From Pseudomonas sp. PDM18 (GTDB lineage Bacteria; Pseudomonadota; Gammaproteobacteria; Pseudomonadales; Pseudomonadaceae), in assembly GCF_014852585.1 (NCBI RefSeq), contig NZ_JACVBX010000018.1, forward strand, positions 1 to 64,000: DNA of 64,000 nucleotides, in the 5' to 3' direction. The notes below the pieces were generated by a model. It had not been told where the DNA came from. It saw only the letters and a program-made list of their open reading frames with translations, and searched no databases. A program made the translations under genes and the position numbers. Shown one piece after another: positions 10,799-20,071 of the stretch. Within the stretch, counting starts at the first letter, position 1. The number at the start of each line of letters is the position of its first letter.

Positions 10799-12280
10799 TC
10801 AGTCCGCACGCACGGTACGGCCGTCGGCCCACTGGCGCAGGGCGGCCAGCTCTTCCGCCATGACTACCGACAACGGTGCGGTGCGGCGGATTTCCTCCAG
10901 CAGCAGCGTCTGATCCACCGCCTTCTGCCGTGCCTGCGCGGCGTAGAAGGCGCCCACCACCGCCTGCTCGATCTCCGCCCCCGAGAAACCGTCGGCCGCT
11001 TCGGCCAGCTCGCCCAGATCGAACTGCGTCACCTCCAGCTCCCGGCGCACGAGGTGAATACGGAAGATGTCCATGCGCACGCCAGGGTCCGGCAAGTCGA
11101 CGAAAAACAGCTCGTCGAAGCGCCCCTTGCGCACCAGCTCCGGCGGCAGGCGATCGATGGCGTTCGCAGTGGCCACCATGAATACCGGTGCCTTGCGCTC
11201 GGCCATCCAGGTCAGCAGCGTCGCCAGTACGCGCTGGCTGACGCCATTGTCCTGATCGCCGGTGGCCACGCCTTTCTCTATCTCGTCCGCCCAGAGCACG
11301 CAGGGTGCCATGCTGTCCGCCAGGCGCAGAGCCTCCCGCAAATTACGCTCGGTCTCGCCGAAGTACTTGTTGTAGAGGCTGCCGAAATCCAGGCGCAGCA
11401 GCGGCAGGCTCCAAAGACCGGCAACGGCCTTGGCCGCCAGACTCTTGCCGCCGCCCTGCACTCCCACCAGCAGCACGCCCTTGGGCAGGTCCTTCTCCTT
11501 GTTCTCGGTGAAGGCGCTCTGCCGTTCACCCAGCCAGCGCTTGAGATTGGCCAGCCCGCCCACTTCGGCGAAGCGAGCGGTGTCGTGTTCGAAACTGAGT
11601 ACGCCGTCGAGGTTGAGCAGCTCGAACTTGGTGCGATTGAGCTCCGGCAGGTCTTCCTGGGTGATCGCCCCATCGTTGCAGATCACACTGCGTGCCAGCA
11701 GCCTTGCTTCGCCGTGGGTCAGGCCGCGCAGGTTCTTCACGACCTGGCGCAGGGTCCGATTGTCCGTGCGCACGCGCGCGCCCTTGTTGCGCTCGCTCCA
11801 GCGGCTCGCTTCCTCGCGCACCAGCCCCACCAGCTCATCCTCGGAGGGCAGCGACAGCGCAAAGCGCGCAGCGAAGCGCTGGACCTCGGCGGGCAGCTTC
11901 AGCGCGTGGGACACCAGCACCACCGTGGGGCGGAAATTGCCCTCGGCCATGGCGATCTCCTTGAGCAGGCGCACGGCGCGCGGGTTATCCATCAGATAAG
12001 GATGCAGATCGCAGAGCACATAGAGGTTCGGCTGCGGGTCAGCCTTGATCAGACGCAGGGCATTCTCCGCCTCGCGGCTGTCGTTCTCTCCCTGGGGTTC
12101 CCCACCAAAACCCAGGCGCTGCAGGCCTTCGGTCGACGACCACAGCTGCAGGTTGAGCCCACGGCGCACCGCCAGACCGGTCAGGGTCTCCAGTACACGG
12201 GGTTCATCCCAGGACTCGATGACGATCAGCTTGACCCTGGAGTCGAGCACCAGGCCCAGGTCGTGGATATCGTTCTGCAC
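10799..12280 (-). CDS. AAA+ ATPase, Ycf46-like
   Basis: A 493-aa protein with an N-terminal domain of about 230 residues and a single C-terminal AAA+ module. The module has Walker A GVQGGGKS (273-280), Walker B CVLWADEIE (327-335), a sensor-1 ATAN segment and an arginine-finger region (RKGRFDE). It resembles the Ycf46/COG0464 group of uncertain function. The GTG at 12280 is chosen because AAGGAG lies 5 nt upstream and family homology begins there; the frame stays open to 12754 through the unrelated HIT gene. It is divergent from that gene. Confidence 0.85.
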   Translation of the reverse strand: MQNDIHDLGLVLDSRVKLIVIESWDEPRVLETLTGLAVRRGLNLQLWSSTEGLQRLGFGGEPQGENDSREAENALRLIKADPQPNLYVLCDLHPYLMDNPRAVRLLKEIAMAEGNFRPTVVLVSHALKLPAEVQRFAARFALSLPSEDELVGLVREEASRWSERNKGARVRTDNRTLRQVVKNLRGLTHGEARLLARSVICNDGAITQEDLPELNRTKFELLNLDGVLSFEHDTARFAEVGGLANLKRWLGERQSAFTENKEKDLPKGVLLVGVQGGGKSLAAKAVAGLWSLPLLRLDFGSLYNKYFGETERNLREALRLADSMAPCVLWADEIEKGVATGDQDNGVSQRVLATLLTWMAERKAPVFMVATANAIDRLPPELVRKGRFDELFFVDLPDPGVRMDIFRIHLVRRELEVTQFDLGELAEAADGFSGAEIEQAVVGAFYAAQARQKAVDQTLLLEEIRRTAPLSVVMAEELAALRQWADGRTVRAD

Positions 12281-12373
12281 GCTCGCTCCTTGCGTTGGCC
12301 GGCCCGGAACTGGGCGCGGCGGTCGACGGCCGCTAAACTGCTGCTCCTGACCACACGACTGGAGGAGCATTTC

Positions 12374-12712
12374 GTGGACTGTCTGTTCTGCAAGATCGTC
12401 GCCGGGGACATTCCCGCGCGCAAGCTCTATGAAGATGACCAGGTCATCGCCTTCCACGACATCGGCCCGCAGGCGCCGGTGCACTTCCTCGTGATCCCGA
12501 AGAAGCACGTGTCCACCCTCAACGACCTGACCGAGGCGGACAAACCGCTGGCCGGGCACATCCTCTTCACCGCCCAGCGGCTGGCGAAGGAGCAAGGCTG
12601 CGACGAGGGCTTCCGCGTGGTGATGAACTGCAACGACCTGGGCGGCCAGACCGTGCATCACATACACATGCACGTGCTGGGCCAGCGCCAGATGCATTGG
12701 CCGCCGGGTTGA
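12374..12712 (+). CDS. HIT-family nucleotide hydrolase (HinT type)
   Basis: Histidine-triad protein of 112 aa, of the HinT kind that hydrolyses nucleoside phosphoramidates and AMP-lysine. The triad is seen as H96-I-H98-M-H100 in VHHIHMHVLG, and the N terminus has CLFCKIVAG. Translation most likely starts at the GTG at 12374, with GGAGGAG about 8 nt upstream. It is divergent from the AAA+ gene, with a 93-bp gap carrying both promoters. Confidence 0.93.
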   Translation: MDCLFCKIVAGDIPARKLYEDDQVIAFHDIGPQAPVHFLVIPKKHVSTLNDLTEADKPLAGHILFTAQRLAKEQGCDEGFRVVMNCNDLGGQTVHHIHMHVLGQRQMHWPPG

Positions 12713-12813
12713 TCCTCGGCTGACTGGCAGAAGAACCTGCGCGCACCTCGGCAAGACCTGTCATCCGCCATCCGGTAAACTGCGTGGCGAATGTTCCTAC
12801 TCGGAGGTGCGCC

Positions 12814-13461
12814 ATGTCCGCCGACCGTCACTACTCCCCCGCCGACCGCTTCCTGCTGCAGGCCGATGCCGCGCTGCGCACCCTGCTGCCCTTCAGCGGC
12901 CACCCGGGACGTCCGTCCCCTGCCATCGTCCAGCCCGACGCCGAGCTCAGCGACACCGATGCCCGCCACGTAGCCGGCCTGATGCGCATCAACCATACCG
13001 GCGAGGTCTGCGCCCAGGCGCTGTACCAGGGCCAGGCACTGACCGCCAAGCTGCCAAAGGTGCGCAAGGCCATGGAAGAGGCGGCCGACGAGGAAGTCGA
13101 CCATCTCGCCTGGTGCGAACAGCGCATCCGCGAGCTGGGCAGCCGCCCGAGCGTGCTCAACCCGATCTTCTACGGCCTGTCCTTCGGTGTCGGCGCTGCC
13201 GCCGGGCTGATCAGCGACCGCGTCAGCCTGGGCTTCGTCGCAGCCACCGAGGACCAGGTGTGCAAGCACCTGGACGAACACCTGGCGGAAATCCCCGCCG
13301 AGGACCAGAAGTCCCGCGCCATCCTCGAACAGATGCGCGAAGACGAGGAGCACCACGCCACCAGTGCCATCGAGGCTGGCGGCCTGCGCTTCCCGGCACC
13401 GGTAAAGTTCGGCATGACGCTGCTGTCCAAGGTAATGACCAAGTCCACCTACCGGATCTGA
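12814..13461 (+). CDS. coq7: demethoxyubiquinone hydroxylase Coq7
   Basis: Hydroxylates 2-polyprenyl-3-methyl-6-methoxy-1,4-benzoquinone in ubiquinone synthesis. The 215-aa protein shows the carboxylate-bridged di-iron ligands: E in NHTGEVCAQ, the EExxDH of [11 protein letters not shown], and a second set in EDEEHH near residue 180. The start is the ATG at 12814 with GGAGGT 5 nt upstream; an upstream in-frame ATG at 12784 lacks a ribosome site. Monocistronic, ending in a strong terminator shared with speD. Confidence 0.95.
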   Translation: MSADRHYSPADRFLLQADAALRTLLPFSGHPGRPSPAIVQPDAELSDTDARHVAGLMRINHTGEVCAQALYQGQALTAKLPKVRKAMEEAADEEVDHLAWCEQRIRELGSRPSVLNPIFYGLSFGVGAAAGLISDRVSLGFVAATEDQVCKHLDEHLAEIPAEDQKSRAILEQMREDEEHHATSAIEAGGLRFPAPVKFGMTLLSKVMTKSTYRI

Positions 13462-13474
13462 TCCGGAAGGCAAC

Positions 13475-13503
13475 AAAAAGGGCGCCCAGCGGGCGCCCTT
13501 TTT
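13475..13503. terminator. bidirectional terminator between coq7 and speD
   Basis: A 13-bp perfect stem (13475-13487 with 13491-13503) and a 3-nt loop run into a T tract on the plus strand and a five-T tract on the minus strand. It serves both convergent genes. Confidence 0.92.
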
Positions 13504-13518
13504 TTATCGCACGGAAGA

Positions 13519-14313
13519 TCAGCGCGGCATGTTGCGCGCGTAGAAGATCTCCAGCATTTCGTGTCGCACTCGCTCTTCCACCTGCTTGCGCTGTTCGGGC
13601 GACAGGTTGCTGGTCGCATCCCCGAACAGGTAGTTGTCCAGGTCGAACTCCTTGAGCAGCATCTTGGTGTGGAACAGGTTCTCCTGGTACACGTTCACGT
13701 CGGTCATCTGATAGGCCTCGTACGTGTCGTCGGAGAGATAGTTCTGGATCGAGTTGATCTCGTGGTCGATGAAGTGCTTCTTGCCTTCCACGTCGCGGGT
13801 GAAGCCGCGCACGCGGTAATCCACGGTGACGATGTCCGAGTCGAACTGGTGGATGAGGTAGTTGAGCGCTTTCAGCGGCGAGATGACGCCGCAGGTCGAC
13901 ACATCGATGTCCACCCGGAAGGTCGCGATGCCTTCCACCGGATGGATCTCCGGATAGGTGTGCACGGTGATATGGCTCTTGTCGAGGTGCGCCAGGATGG
14001 TTTCCGGCAGCGGCCCCGGGGACTCCTCGATCTGGCTGTCGGTCGGGGTGACCGGCTGCTCGGAGATCAGGATGGTTACGCTGGCGCCTTGCGGATCGTA
14101 ATCCTGACGGGCGATGTTCAGGATGTTTGCGCCAATGATGTCGACAACATCGGTGAGGATCTGCGTGAGACGTTCGGCATCGTACTCTTCGTCGATGTAC
14201 TGCACGTAGGCCTGCTGGTCTTCAGGCGTCTCGGCATAGCAGATGTCATAGATGTTGAAGCTCAAGGTCTTCGTCAGGTTGTTGAACCCGTGGAGCTTGA
14301 GTTTACTTTTCAC
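13519..14313 (-). CDS. speD: S-adenosylmethionine decarboxylase proenzyme
   Basis: Makes decarboxylated AdoMet, the aminopropyl donor for spermidine. The 264-aa length equals that of E. coli SpeD. The proenzyme cleaves itself at K112-S113 in HLDKSHI to form the pyruvoyl group, and STCGVISPL, also conserved, follows. The GTG at 14313 is the chosen start because E. coli homology begins there (KLKLHGFNN); the frame is open to 14385. Upstream lies a promoter-like stretch with a perfect palindrome at 14476-14495. Confidence 0.95.
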   Translation of the reverse strand: MKSKLKLHGFNNLTKTLSFNIYDICYAETPEDQQAYVQYIDEEYDAERLTQILTDVVDIIGANILNIARQDYDPQGASVTILISEQPVTPTDSQIEESPGPLPETILAHLDKSHITVHTYPEIHPVEGIATFRVDIDVSTCGVISPLKALNYLIHQFDSDIVTVDYRVRGFTRDVEGKKHFIDHEINSIQNYLSDDTYEAYQMTDVNVYQENLFHTKMLLKEFDLDNYLFGDATSNLSPEQRKQVEERVRHEMLEIFYARNMPR

Positions 14314-14475
14314 CGTGGGATAACTCTCATCAAATGCGGCTCTGCCGCGTGGTTGAGCATGCCCGTCAGATGCGTACGGCGGCACCTGCGTAGGACGGTT
14401 TACACCTCTTCGCGATGGCGATTGTGGTTGCTTGGTTTCGGGCCGGATGGCCCTGAAAAAAGGTGGCGCATTATG

Positions 14476-14495
14476 CAGAGGTCAGGCGACCTCTG
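14476..14495. promoter_or_regulatory. 20-bp palindrome upstream of speD
   Basis: CAGAGGTC-AGGC-GACCTCTG is an 8-bp perfect inverted repeat. On the minus strand CATAATGCG, a good -10 with GC discriminator, follows directly, so the palindrome would lie between -35 and -10 of a speD promoter. It has no T tract on either side, which argues against a terminator. A repressor site is possible but unproven; it might instead be the 3' hairpin of the osmC-family mRNA. Confidence 0.4.
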
Positions 14496-14539
14496 CCAGA
14501 GTTTGCGCACCCTTGATGATGAAAGGATGAAGGGGGCTG

Positions 14540-14962
14540 TCAGCCCAGCTCCACGATCTCGTAGTCGTGGCTGATCTCGACGCCGGCGCGGCCGAGCATG
14601 ATCGACGCGGAGCAGTATTTCTCGGCAGACAGTTCCACCGCGCGCTTCACCTGCGCTTCCTTCAGGCCACGACCCTTGACCACGAAATGCACATGGATCT
14701 TGGTGAACACCTTGGGGTCTTCGTCGGCACGCTCGGCTTCGAGGAAGGCCTCGCAGCTTTCCACGGGCTGGCGGCCCTTCTTCAGGATGCTGACCACGTC
14801 GAAGTTGGTGCAACCGCCCAGGCCGAGCAGGAGCATTTCCATGGGGCGCACGCCCAGGTTGCGGCCACCGGCGTCTGGCGGGCCGTCCATCACCACGACG
14901 TGGCCGCTGCCGGATTCACCGAGGAACATCGCCTCACCCGCCCACTGGATTCGCGCTTTCAT
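14540..14962 (-). CDS. OsmC/Ohr-family protein
   Basis: A 140-aa OsmC-like protein with both conserved cysteines (GGCTNFD near residue 51 and KYCSAS near 117), the pair used to reduce organic peroxides. Family members of the OsmC, Ohr and YhfA branches share this fold; the branch and substrate cannot be assigned here. It has its own start with GGAG about 10 nt upstream. It lies between speD and vfr, as in PAO1. Confidence 0.87.
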   Translation of the reverse strand: MKARIQWAGEAMFLGESGSGHVVVMDGPPDAGGRNLGVRPMEMLLLGLGGCTNFDVVSILKKGRQPVESCEAFLEAERADEDPKVFTKIHVHFVVKGRGLKEAQVKRAVELSAEKYCSASIMLGRAGVEISHDYEIVELG

Positions 14963-15338
14963 TGCAAGGAACTCCGCCGGAAAAAAAGGGGCGACAGCTT
15001 ATCACAGGCCCCTAGCACGCCCAGTGGGAGCGATGGCTGTTACCCAGGTCTCATTTCCACACGGCCAGTATGCATTTATCACTTAAGCTGGCGCCGGTTT
15101 ACTGGCACACTCTCAGAAATTGCCTACACGAACGTTCCAGACTTCCGATTGCTGGTGACACGTCGTCTGTTAAGCTCTTGCTGATTTACATACATGCAAG
15201 ACTGCTCAGCAAGGCAATCATGCCGCCCTGGGGATCGAGGGGGATCGCGCCAGGGACGCACGGCACTACAGCTGAACATAAAAAATCATTAGCGCCTGTT
15301 GTGCAAAGGCCACTCTTTCTACTTTCCGGGACTCGGGC
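14963..15338. other. intergenic region osmC-like / vfr
   Basis: A 376-bp gap between divergent genes with no convincing ORF or RNA gene. It must hold the vfr promoter and the promoter of the OsmC-type gene. I see no good palindromic CRP/Vfr-type site and no clear -35/-10 pair for vfr. It is noticeably more A/T-rich than its flanks between 15060 and 15200. Confidence 0.6.
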
Positions 15339-15986
15339 ATGGTAGCTATTACCCTCACACCCAAAATCAAGAACCTCGACAAGTTGCTCGCGCACTGTCA
15401 TCGCCGCCGCTTCACCGCCAAGAGCACCATCATCTACGCCGGTGACCGCTGCGAGAGCCTGTTCTTCATCATCAAGGGGTCGGTAACCGTCCTGATCGAG
15501 GATGACGACGGCCGCGAGATGATCATCGGGTACCTCAACACTGGCGACTTCTTCGGGGAGATGGGGCTCTTCGAGAAGGAAGGCAGCACCGGCCAGGAGC
15601 GTAGCGCCTGGATCCGCGCCAAGACCGAATGCGAAGTCGCCGAGATCAGCTACGCAAAGTTCCGCGAACTGAGCCAGCAGGACCCGGAGATTCTCTTCAC
15701 CCTGGGCAGCCAGATGGCTGACCGCCTGCGCAAGACCACGCGCAAGGTCGGCGACCTGGCCTTCCTCGACGTCACCGGTCGCGTCGCGCGCACCCTGCTG
15801 GACCTGTGCCAGCAGCCGGACGCCATGACTCACCCGGACGGCATGCAGATCAAGATCACCCGCCAGGAAATCGGCCGCATTGTCGGCTGCTCTCGCGAAA
15901 TGGTCGGCCGCGTGCTCAAGAGCCTGGAAGAGCAGGGCCTGGTGCACGTGAAAGGCAAGACCATGGTGGTCTTCGGCACCCGCTGA
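15339..15986 (+). CDS. vfr: cAMP receptor-like global regulator Vfr
   Basis: CRP-family transcription factor that with cAMP controls virulence, type IV pili and quorum sensing in P. aeruginosa. The 215-aa protein has an N-terminal cyclic-nucleotide pocket with GEMGLFE and [12 protein letters not shown], close to E. coli CRP, and a C-terminal winged helix-turn-helix ([20 protein letters not shown]). Length is within one residue of PAO1 Vfr. The ribosome site is weak. A strong terminator follows. Confidence 0.96.
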   Translation: MVAITLTPKIKNLDKLLAHCHRRRFTAKSTIIYAGDRCESLFFIIKGSVTVLIEDDDGREMIIGYLNTGDFFGEMGLFEKEGSTGQERSAWIRAKTECEVAEISYAKFRELSQQDPEILFTLGSQMADRLRKTTRKVGDLAFLDVTGRVARTLLDLCQQPDAMTHPDGMQIKITRQEIGRIVGCSREMVGRVLKSLEEQGLVHVKGKTMVVFGTR

Positions 15987-16002
15987 AGAGTCGCCAGAAA
16001 GC

Positions 16003-16030
16003 AAAAAAGCCGGCAATCGCCGGCTTTTTT
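16003..16030. terminator. bidirectional terminator between vfr and trpC
   Basis: A 12-bp perfect stem (16003-16014 with 16019-16030) and a 4-nt loop end in TTTTTT on both strands. It ends vfr and also the trpGDC operon. Confidence 0.93.
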
Positions 16031-16046
16031 GTGTCCGCAGGATGCG

Positions 16047-16883
16047 TCAGTCCGGATCGGCACCCAGCTTGACCTTGCTGCGCTCGGGGAAGAACAGGCG
16101 CTTGAGCTCGGTGCCCGGCTCATCGGCGCGCATGAAGGCTTCACCGACCAGGAAGCCGAACACATCGCTGACTTCCATCAGCTCGACATCCGCGCGGTTG
16201 AGAATGCCGCTCTCGGTGATCACCATACGCTCGCGCGGGATCTCCGGCAGCAGGTCCAGGGTGGTCTCCAGACTCACCTCGAAGGTGTGCAGGTTGCGGT
16301 TGTTGATGCCGACCAGCGGGGTGTCCAGGGTCTTCAGTGCGCGCTCCAGCTCCGGCGCGTCATGCACTTCCACCAGCACATCGAGGCCGACGTCCTTGGC
16401 CACCGAGGCCAGCTCGGCCATGCGTACGTCATCCAGCGCCGAGACGATCAGCAGGATGCAGTCGGCGCCGATGGCGCGAGCTTCCACGACCTGGTACGGA
16501 TCGATCAGGAAGTCCTTGCGGATCACCGGCAGCTTGCAGGCCGCTCGGGCTTCCTTCAGGTAGGCGTCGCTGCCGAGGAAGAAGTCGATATCGGTCAGCA
16601 CCGAGAGACAGGCTGCGCCGCCCTCTTCGTAGCTGCGGGCGATATCGGCAGGGTCGAAGTTCTCGCGCAGGATGCCCTTGCTCGGGGAAGCCTTCTTCAC
16701 CTCGGCGATCACCGCCGGCTCACGGCGCTTGGCGCGTTCCAGCAGGGCATTGGCGAAACCGCGCGGGGCGTCAGCGGCACGCGCCAGCTGCTCGAGCTCG
16801 GCGATGCTCACGCGGGTGCGGCGTTCGGCGACTTCTTCGGCCTTGCGGGCCAGTATCTTCTGCAGAACCGTCGGCACACTCAC
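16047..16883 (-). CDS. trpC: indole-3-glycerol phosphate synthase
   Basis: Closes the indole ring from CdRP in tryptophan synthesis. The 278-aa TIM-barrel protein has [13 protein letters not shown] with the catalytic lysine, [23 protein letters not shown] and ITESGI, all expected active-site segments. It is monofunctional, not fused to TrpF. The start overlaps the end of trpD by 4 nt (ATGA), so the two are translationally coupled as the last gene of trpGDC. Confidence 0.97.
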   Translation of the reverse strand: MSVPTVLQKILARKAEEVAERRTRVSIAELEQLARAADAPRGFANALLERAKRREPAVIAEVKKASPSKGILRENFDPADIARSYEEGGAACLSVLTDIDFFLGSDAYLKEARAACKLPVIRKDFLIDPYQVVEARAIGADCILLIVSALDDVRMAELASVAKDVGLDVLVEVHDAPELERALKTLDTPLVGINNRNLHTFEVSLETTLDLLPEIPRERMVITESGILNRADVELMEVSDVFGFLVGEAFMRADEPGTELKRLFFPERSKVKLGADPD

Positions 16884-17929
16884 TGTGCGTTCTCCTCTCG
16901 GTAAACGGCGGTGAAGGCCGCCAGCTCTTCCATCTTCTCCCGCGCCAGCCCGGTGTGCAGGGCGTCGTGGGCCAATTGCATGCCTTCGTGCAGGCTGGTG
17001 GCCAGGTCCGCGGCGTAGAGCGCGGCGCCGGCGTTGAGCACGATCAGCTCGGCAGCCTTCTGCCCGGCCTCGGTCTTGCGCCGGCCGAGGGCATCACGGA
17101 TCAGCTCCAGCGACTGCTGCGGGCTGTCCACCGTCAGGCCGATCAGGCTCTGGCTCTTGATGCCGAAATCTTCGGGCTGCACTTCGTATTCGGTAACCAC
17201 GCCGTCCTTCAGCTCGGCAACGTGGGTTGGTGCGGCGAGGCTGAACTCGTCCAGGCCATCGCGCGAATGCACCACCAGGATGTGGTCGCTGCCCAGGCGC
17301 TTGAGCACCTCGGCCAGCGGGCGGCACAGCGCCTGGCTGAACACGCCGACCACCTGGTGCTTCACGCCGGCGGGGTTGGTCAGCGGGCCGAGCATGTTGA
17401 ACAGGGTACGCAGGCCCAGCTCGCGGCGCGGACCGGCTGCGTGCTTCATGGCCTTGTGGTGGACCTGGGCGAACATGAAGCCGACGCCGACGGTCTCGAT
17501 GCAACGCTTCACCTGAACCGGCTTGAGGTCCAGATAGATGCCGGCAGCTTCCAGCAGGTCGGCGCTGCCACTCTTGCCGGAGACTGCACGGTTACCGTGT
17601 TTGGCGACCTTGCCGCCAGCCGCGGCGACCACGAAGGCCGCCGCCGAGGACACGTTGAAGATGTTCGCGCCGTCGCCGCCGGTGCCGACCACGTCGACCA
17701 CGTGCCTGAGGCTGTCCAGTTCGACCTGGTCGGCCAGCTCGCGCATCACCGCCACGGCGCCGACGATCTCGTCGATGGTCTCGCTCTTCATGCGCATCCC
17801 CATGAGGAAGGCGCCGATCTGTGCGTCGGTGCACTGCCCGGTCATGATCTCGCGCATGACGTCCTGCATTTCCTCGGTGGTCAGGTCCAGCTGGTTGACC
17901 ACACGGCTGAGGGCTTCCTTGATGTTCAT
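16880..17929 (-). CDS. trpD: anthranilate phosphoribosyltransferase
   Basis: Transfers phosphoribose from PRPP to anthranilate. The 349-aa protein has the PRPP-binding [14 protein letters not shown] (near residue 80), KHGNR and the MLGPLTNP region. It overlaps trpG by 4 nt upstream and trpC by 4 nt downstream, forming a tight trpGDC operon separated from trpE by the tailocin. Confidence 0.97.
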   Translation of the reverse strand: MNIKEALSRVVNQLDLTTEEMQDVMREIMTGQCTDAQIGAFLMGMRMKSETIDEIVGAVAVMRELADQVELDSLRHVVDVVGTGGDGANIFNVSSAAAFVVAAAGGKVAKHGNRAVSGKSGSADLLEAAGIYLDLKPVQVKRCIETVGVGFMFAQVHHKAMKHAAGPRRELGLRTLFNMLGPLTNPAGVKHQVVGVFSQALCRPLAEVLKRLGSDHILVVHSRDGLDEFSLAAPTHVAELKDGVVTEYEVQPEDFGIKSQSLIGLTVDSPQQSLELIRDALGRRKTEAGQKAAELIVLNAGAALYAADLATSLHEGMQLAHDALHTGLAREKMEELAAFTAVYREENAQ

Positions 17930-18522
17930 GCGCGCACCCCGCCGGTCTGCTTGAGGAAGTTGGCCAGCATCTCGTGGCCCTGTTCGGAAAGGATCGACTC
18001 GGGGTGGAACTGCACGCCCTCGACGTTCAGCGTCTTGTGGCGCAGCCCCATGATCTCGTCGACCGAGCCGTCTTCCAGCGCTGTCCAGGCAGTGATTTCC
18101 AGGCAGTCGGGCAGCGTCTCGCGCTTCACCACCAGGGAGTGGTAACGGGTCTGGGTCAGCGGATTGTTCAGGCCGGCGAATACGCCCAGATCCTTGTGGA
18201 ACACCGGGCTGACCTTGCCGTGCATGACCTGCCGCGCACGCACCACGTCACCGCCAAAAGCCTGGCCAATGGACTGATGGCCCAGGCACACGCCCAGCAG
18301 CGGCAGCTTGCCGGCGAAGCGCTCGATGACTTCCAGGGACACGCCAGCCTCGTTCGGCGTGCACGGACCGGGGGACAGGACGATACGTTCGGGGTTGAGC
18401 GCGGCGATCTCGTCGACGCTCAGCTCGTCATTGCGAATGACGTGGATGTCGGCCTTCAACTCGGCGAAGTACTGCACCAGGTTGTAGGTGAAGGAGTCGT
18501 AGTTATCGATCATCAGCAGCAT
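17926..18522 (-). CDS. trpG: anthranilate synthase glutamine amidotransferase subunit
   Basis: Supplies ammonia from glutamine to TrpE. The 198-aa class I amidotransferase has the oxyanion segment PGPCTP, nucleophile Cys in [12 protein letters not shown] and the HPES His-Glu pair near the C terminus. The ATG at 18522 has GAGG 11 nt upstream and matches the known Pseudomonas start [14 protein letters not shown]; the open frame extends to 18579. A Trp-rich leader ORF and a hairpin lie 120-220 nt upstream, pointing to attenuation. Confidence 0.96.
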   Translation of the reverse strand: MLLMIDNYDSFTYNLVQYFAELKADIHVIRNDELSVDEIAALNPERIVLSPGPCTPNEAGVSLEVIERFAGKLPLLGVCLGHQSIGQAFGGDVVRARQVMHGKVSPVFHKDLGVFAGLNNPLTQTRYHSLVVKRETLPDCLEITAWTALEDGSVDEIMGLRHKTLNVEGVQFHPESILSEQGHEMLANFLKQTGGVRA

Positions 18523-18641
18523 GTCTGCTCGAACCTCATGATTGCACTGCTTTCGGATCGCGCCATCGTCGACACCCATTGCGGCCTCGCGGGCTGCGCG
18601 AATCTGGCAATTATGCCAGCGGATGGGAGAAATGGACGCGT

Positions 18642-18665
18642 AAGAAGAGACCGGCGTTATGCCGG
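18642..18665 (-). promoter_or_regulatory. candidate attenuator hairpin of trpGDC
   Basis: On the minus strand CCGGC-ATAAC-GCCGG (18665-18651) is followed by the pyrimidine-rich TCTCTTCTT. It starts 11 nt after the stop codon of a leader ORF with two Trp codons. The stem is only 5 bp and the tail is not pure T, so it is a weak terminator on its own. A second perfect hairpin, CTGGCA/TGCCAG, lies at 18604-18619. Confidence 0.5.
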
Positions 18666-18676
18666 GAAAGAAGGAA

Positions 18677-18745
18677 TCAGGCGCGCCAGCGCCAACGGGC
18701 GAATGCCTTGAGGAGGGAGGTGATGATGCGGGTGCTGTGGATCAC
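18677..18745 (-). CDS. putative Trp leader peptide of trpGDC
   Basis: A 22-codon ORF from a GTG at 18745 ends [12 protein letters not shown]. Its last seven residues, with two Trp codons separated by one Arg, are identical to the end of the leader ORF before trpE, and the 24 terminal bases differ at one position. Attenuation of trpE and trpGDC by Trp leaders is known in P. putida. The start codon is uncertain because no ATG or strong ribosome site is near; the conserved C-terminal codons are the real evidence. Confidence 0.6.
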   Translation of the reverse strand: MIHSTRIITSLLKAFARWRWRA

Positions 18746-18839
18746 GGTTGCGGTCTCGCCTAGCGATGGCCGAACAGTAGCCCAAGGCCGGGCGCCAGCG
18801 CAATACGCGCGGCGGCCCTGCCGACGAAGGTGGGAAGGT

Positions 18840-19091
18840 TCAGCGGCACGCGTCGAGCGCGGCGCGCAGGCGGGTTTCGTAGGCGAGGTGCTGCTGCCGC
18901 TCAGCCAACAGCGCCCGTACCTTGGTTTGCAGATCATCCGCCGCGCGCAGGTCGGCGGTGGCGAAACGAGGGGCTTCGACGGCCGGAGCCTGGCACGGCA
19001 CCGGGATGGGGATACGCACTTGAGCGGGGTTTGGCTGAGTTGTGGCACAACCGGCAAGCAGCAGCGTAAGGATCAGCACCGGCAGTTTCAT
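18840..19091 (-). CDS. outer-membrane spanin subunit, Rz1-like lipoprotein
   Basis: An 83-aa protein with a lipoprotein signal ending LLLAGC, so lipid is added at Cys15, followed by a Pro-rich stretch (PNPAQVRIPIPVP). This is the layout of Rz1-type o-spanins that join the i-spanin to fuse inner and outer membranes at lysis. The ATG at 19091 overlaps the Rz-like stop by 4 nt. It is longer than lambda Rz1, and its C-terminal half is helical and charged. It is the last gene of the tailocin. Confidence 0.75.
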   Translation of the reverse strand: MKLPVLILTLLLAGCATTQPNPAQVRIPIPVPCQAPAVEAPRFATADLRAADDLQTKVRALLAERQQHLAYETRLRAALDACR

Positions 19092-19444
19092 CGCAACAGC
19101 TCCCGGTCGATCAACTGACGAACCACGGCGCACTCATCCCCTTCGCTGCGCTCCAGCAGCAGCCGGCTGGCTGCGGCGTCATGGCTTTGCGCCTGTTCGC
19201 GAGCCCGGGCCAGGGCGCGCTCGGCGACATCCACCCGCTGGCGGGCAGCCTGCTCCAGCGCTTCGACCTGGGTGTTCTGCAGCGCCAGCTTCGACTCCAG
19301 CACCTTGCCGGCGTCATTGCAGCGCGCCTGTTCCTGCCGCAGGCTCTCCAGCTGCCCGCCATAGAAACGCGCCGTCAGCCAACCGCCGATGAAGCCCCCA
19401 AACAGAAAGCCGGCCATGCCCAGCGCCAGCCAGAAGCGGTTCAT
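19088..19444 (-). CDS. inner-membrane spanin subunit, Rz-like
   Basis: A 118-aa protein with one N-terminal membrane helix (WLALGMAGFLFGGFIGGWL) and a long coiled-coil periplasmic part rich in Gln, Arg and Ala, the i-spanin layout. The ATG at 19444 overlaps the endolysin stop by 4 nt, and its end overlaps Rz1. Sequence identity to known Rz is not obvious; the call rests on topology and position after endolysin. Confidence 0.75.
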   Translation of the reverse strand: MNRFWLALGMAGFLFGGFIGGWLTARFYGGQLESLRQEQARCNDAGKVLESKLALQNTQVEALEQAARQRVDVAERALARAREQAQSHDAAASRLLLERSEGDECAVVRQLIDRELLR

Positions 19445-20070
19445 CCCAGTACCTCCAACGCAAGGCGCCATAGCCGCGTGCGCTCCTCCAGACCGTTCAG
19501 CCCGCCGTTAATGCGCCGGGTGATTTCCTCGAAGCGCGTTGCGTCCGCCTGCTCGTTGAGCCCATTGCGCTGCCACCACCAGGCGGCGCTACGGCAGGCC
19601 CAACGCGGCTCGGCCAGCAGTTGCGGGCGAGCGACAAAAGGTTGTGCGAGTCCTTCTCCGACAGAACGGTAATTGCTCCGCCCGGTCACCTGCAGCAGTC
19701 CCCGTCCGCGAAAGCGCCAGCCATCGCCGGAGGCCTCGTCACCATTGCCGTTGCGCCCCGCGTACACAAGGTTGGCGATACGCTCCGGCTGGTACGCCAC
19801 ATCCCGCGCCAGTGCCGTGGGCGAGCCGTCGGCGCTGCGGAAGCGCCGGGGCCAGACCGCAGCGAGACGCTGGGCACTGTAGGTCAGGTTTTCCACGCAA
19901 CGGGTCAGCTGCGCACTTTCGTGACCGACCTGGGCGAGGAAGGCGGCAACGCGCTGTGGCGTGTCGATGGCGAAGTCGCGCATCGCGGCCTGCAGCACCG
20001 GAACAAAAACGCCTGCGACGGGGCGGGCGTTAGGCAAGATCAGCAGTAGCTGTCGTTCGTCGATGAGCAT
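19441..20070 (-). CDS. tailocin endolysin, glycoside hydrolase family 19
   Basis: A 209-aa soluble peptidoglycan hydrolase of the GH19 chitinase-like fold used by many Pseudomonas phages. GHESAQLTRC carries the likely catalytic Glu, and GRGLLQVTGRSNY and RRINGG are family blocks. There is no signal peptide, so the holin must let it out. The ATG at 20070 begins MLIDERQLLLILPNAR, like the PAO1 R-pyocin enzyme; upstream in-frame sequence to 20151 lies inside gpD. It starts 1 nt after gpD. Confidence 0.9.
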   Translation of the reverse strand: MLIDERQLLLILPNARPVAGVFVPVLQAAMRDFAIDTPQRVAAFLAQVGHESAQLTRCVENLTYSAQRLAAVWPRRFRSADGSPTALARDVAYQPERIANLVYAGRNGNGDEASGDGWRFRGRGLLQVTGRSNYRSVGEGLAQPFVARPQLLAEPRWACRSAAWWWQRNGLNEQADATRFEEITRRINGGLNGLEERTRLWRLALEVLG

Positions 20071-20071
20071 G

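Noticed and set aside
11054-12712. 552-aa plus-strand frame ending in the HIT domain
   Set aside because: Only the last 112 codons are HIT-like; the rest is antisense to the AAA+ gene. A GTG with GGAGG marks the true start at 12374.
18677-19057. 126-codon minus-strand ORF ending ARWRWRA
   Set aside because: Its upstream two thirds overlap the Rz1 gene and carry no signal; only the last 22 codons are supported, as a Trp leader.
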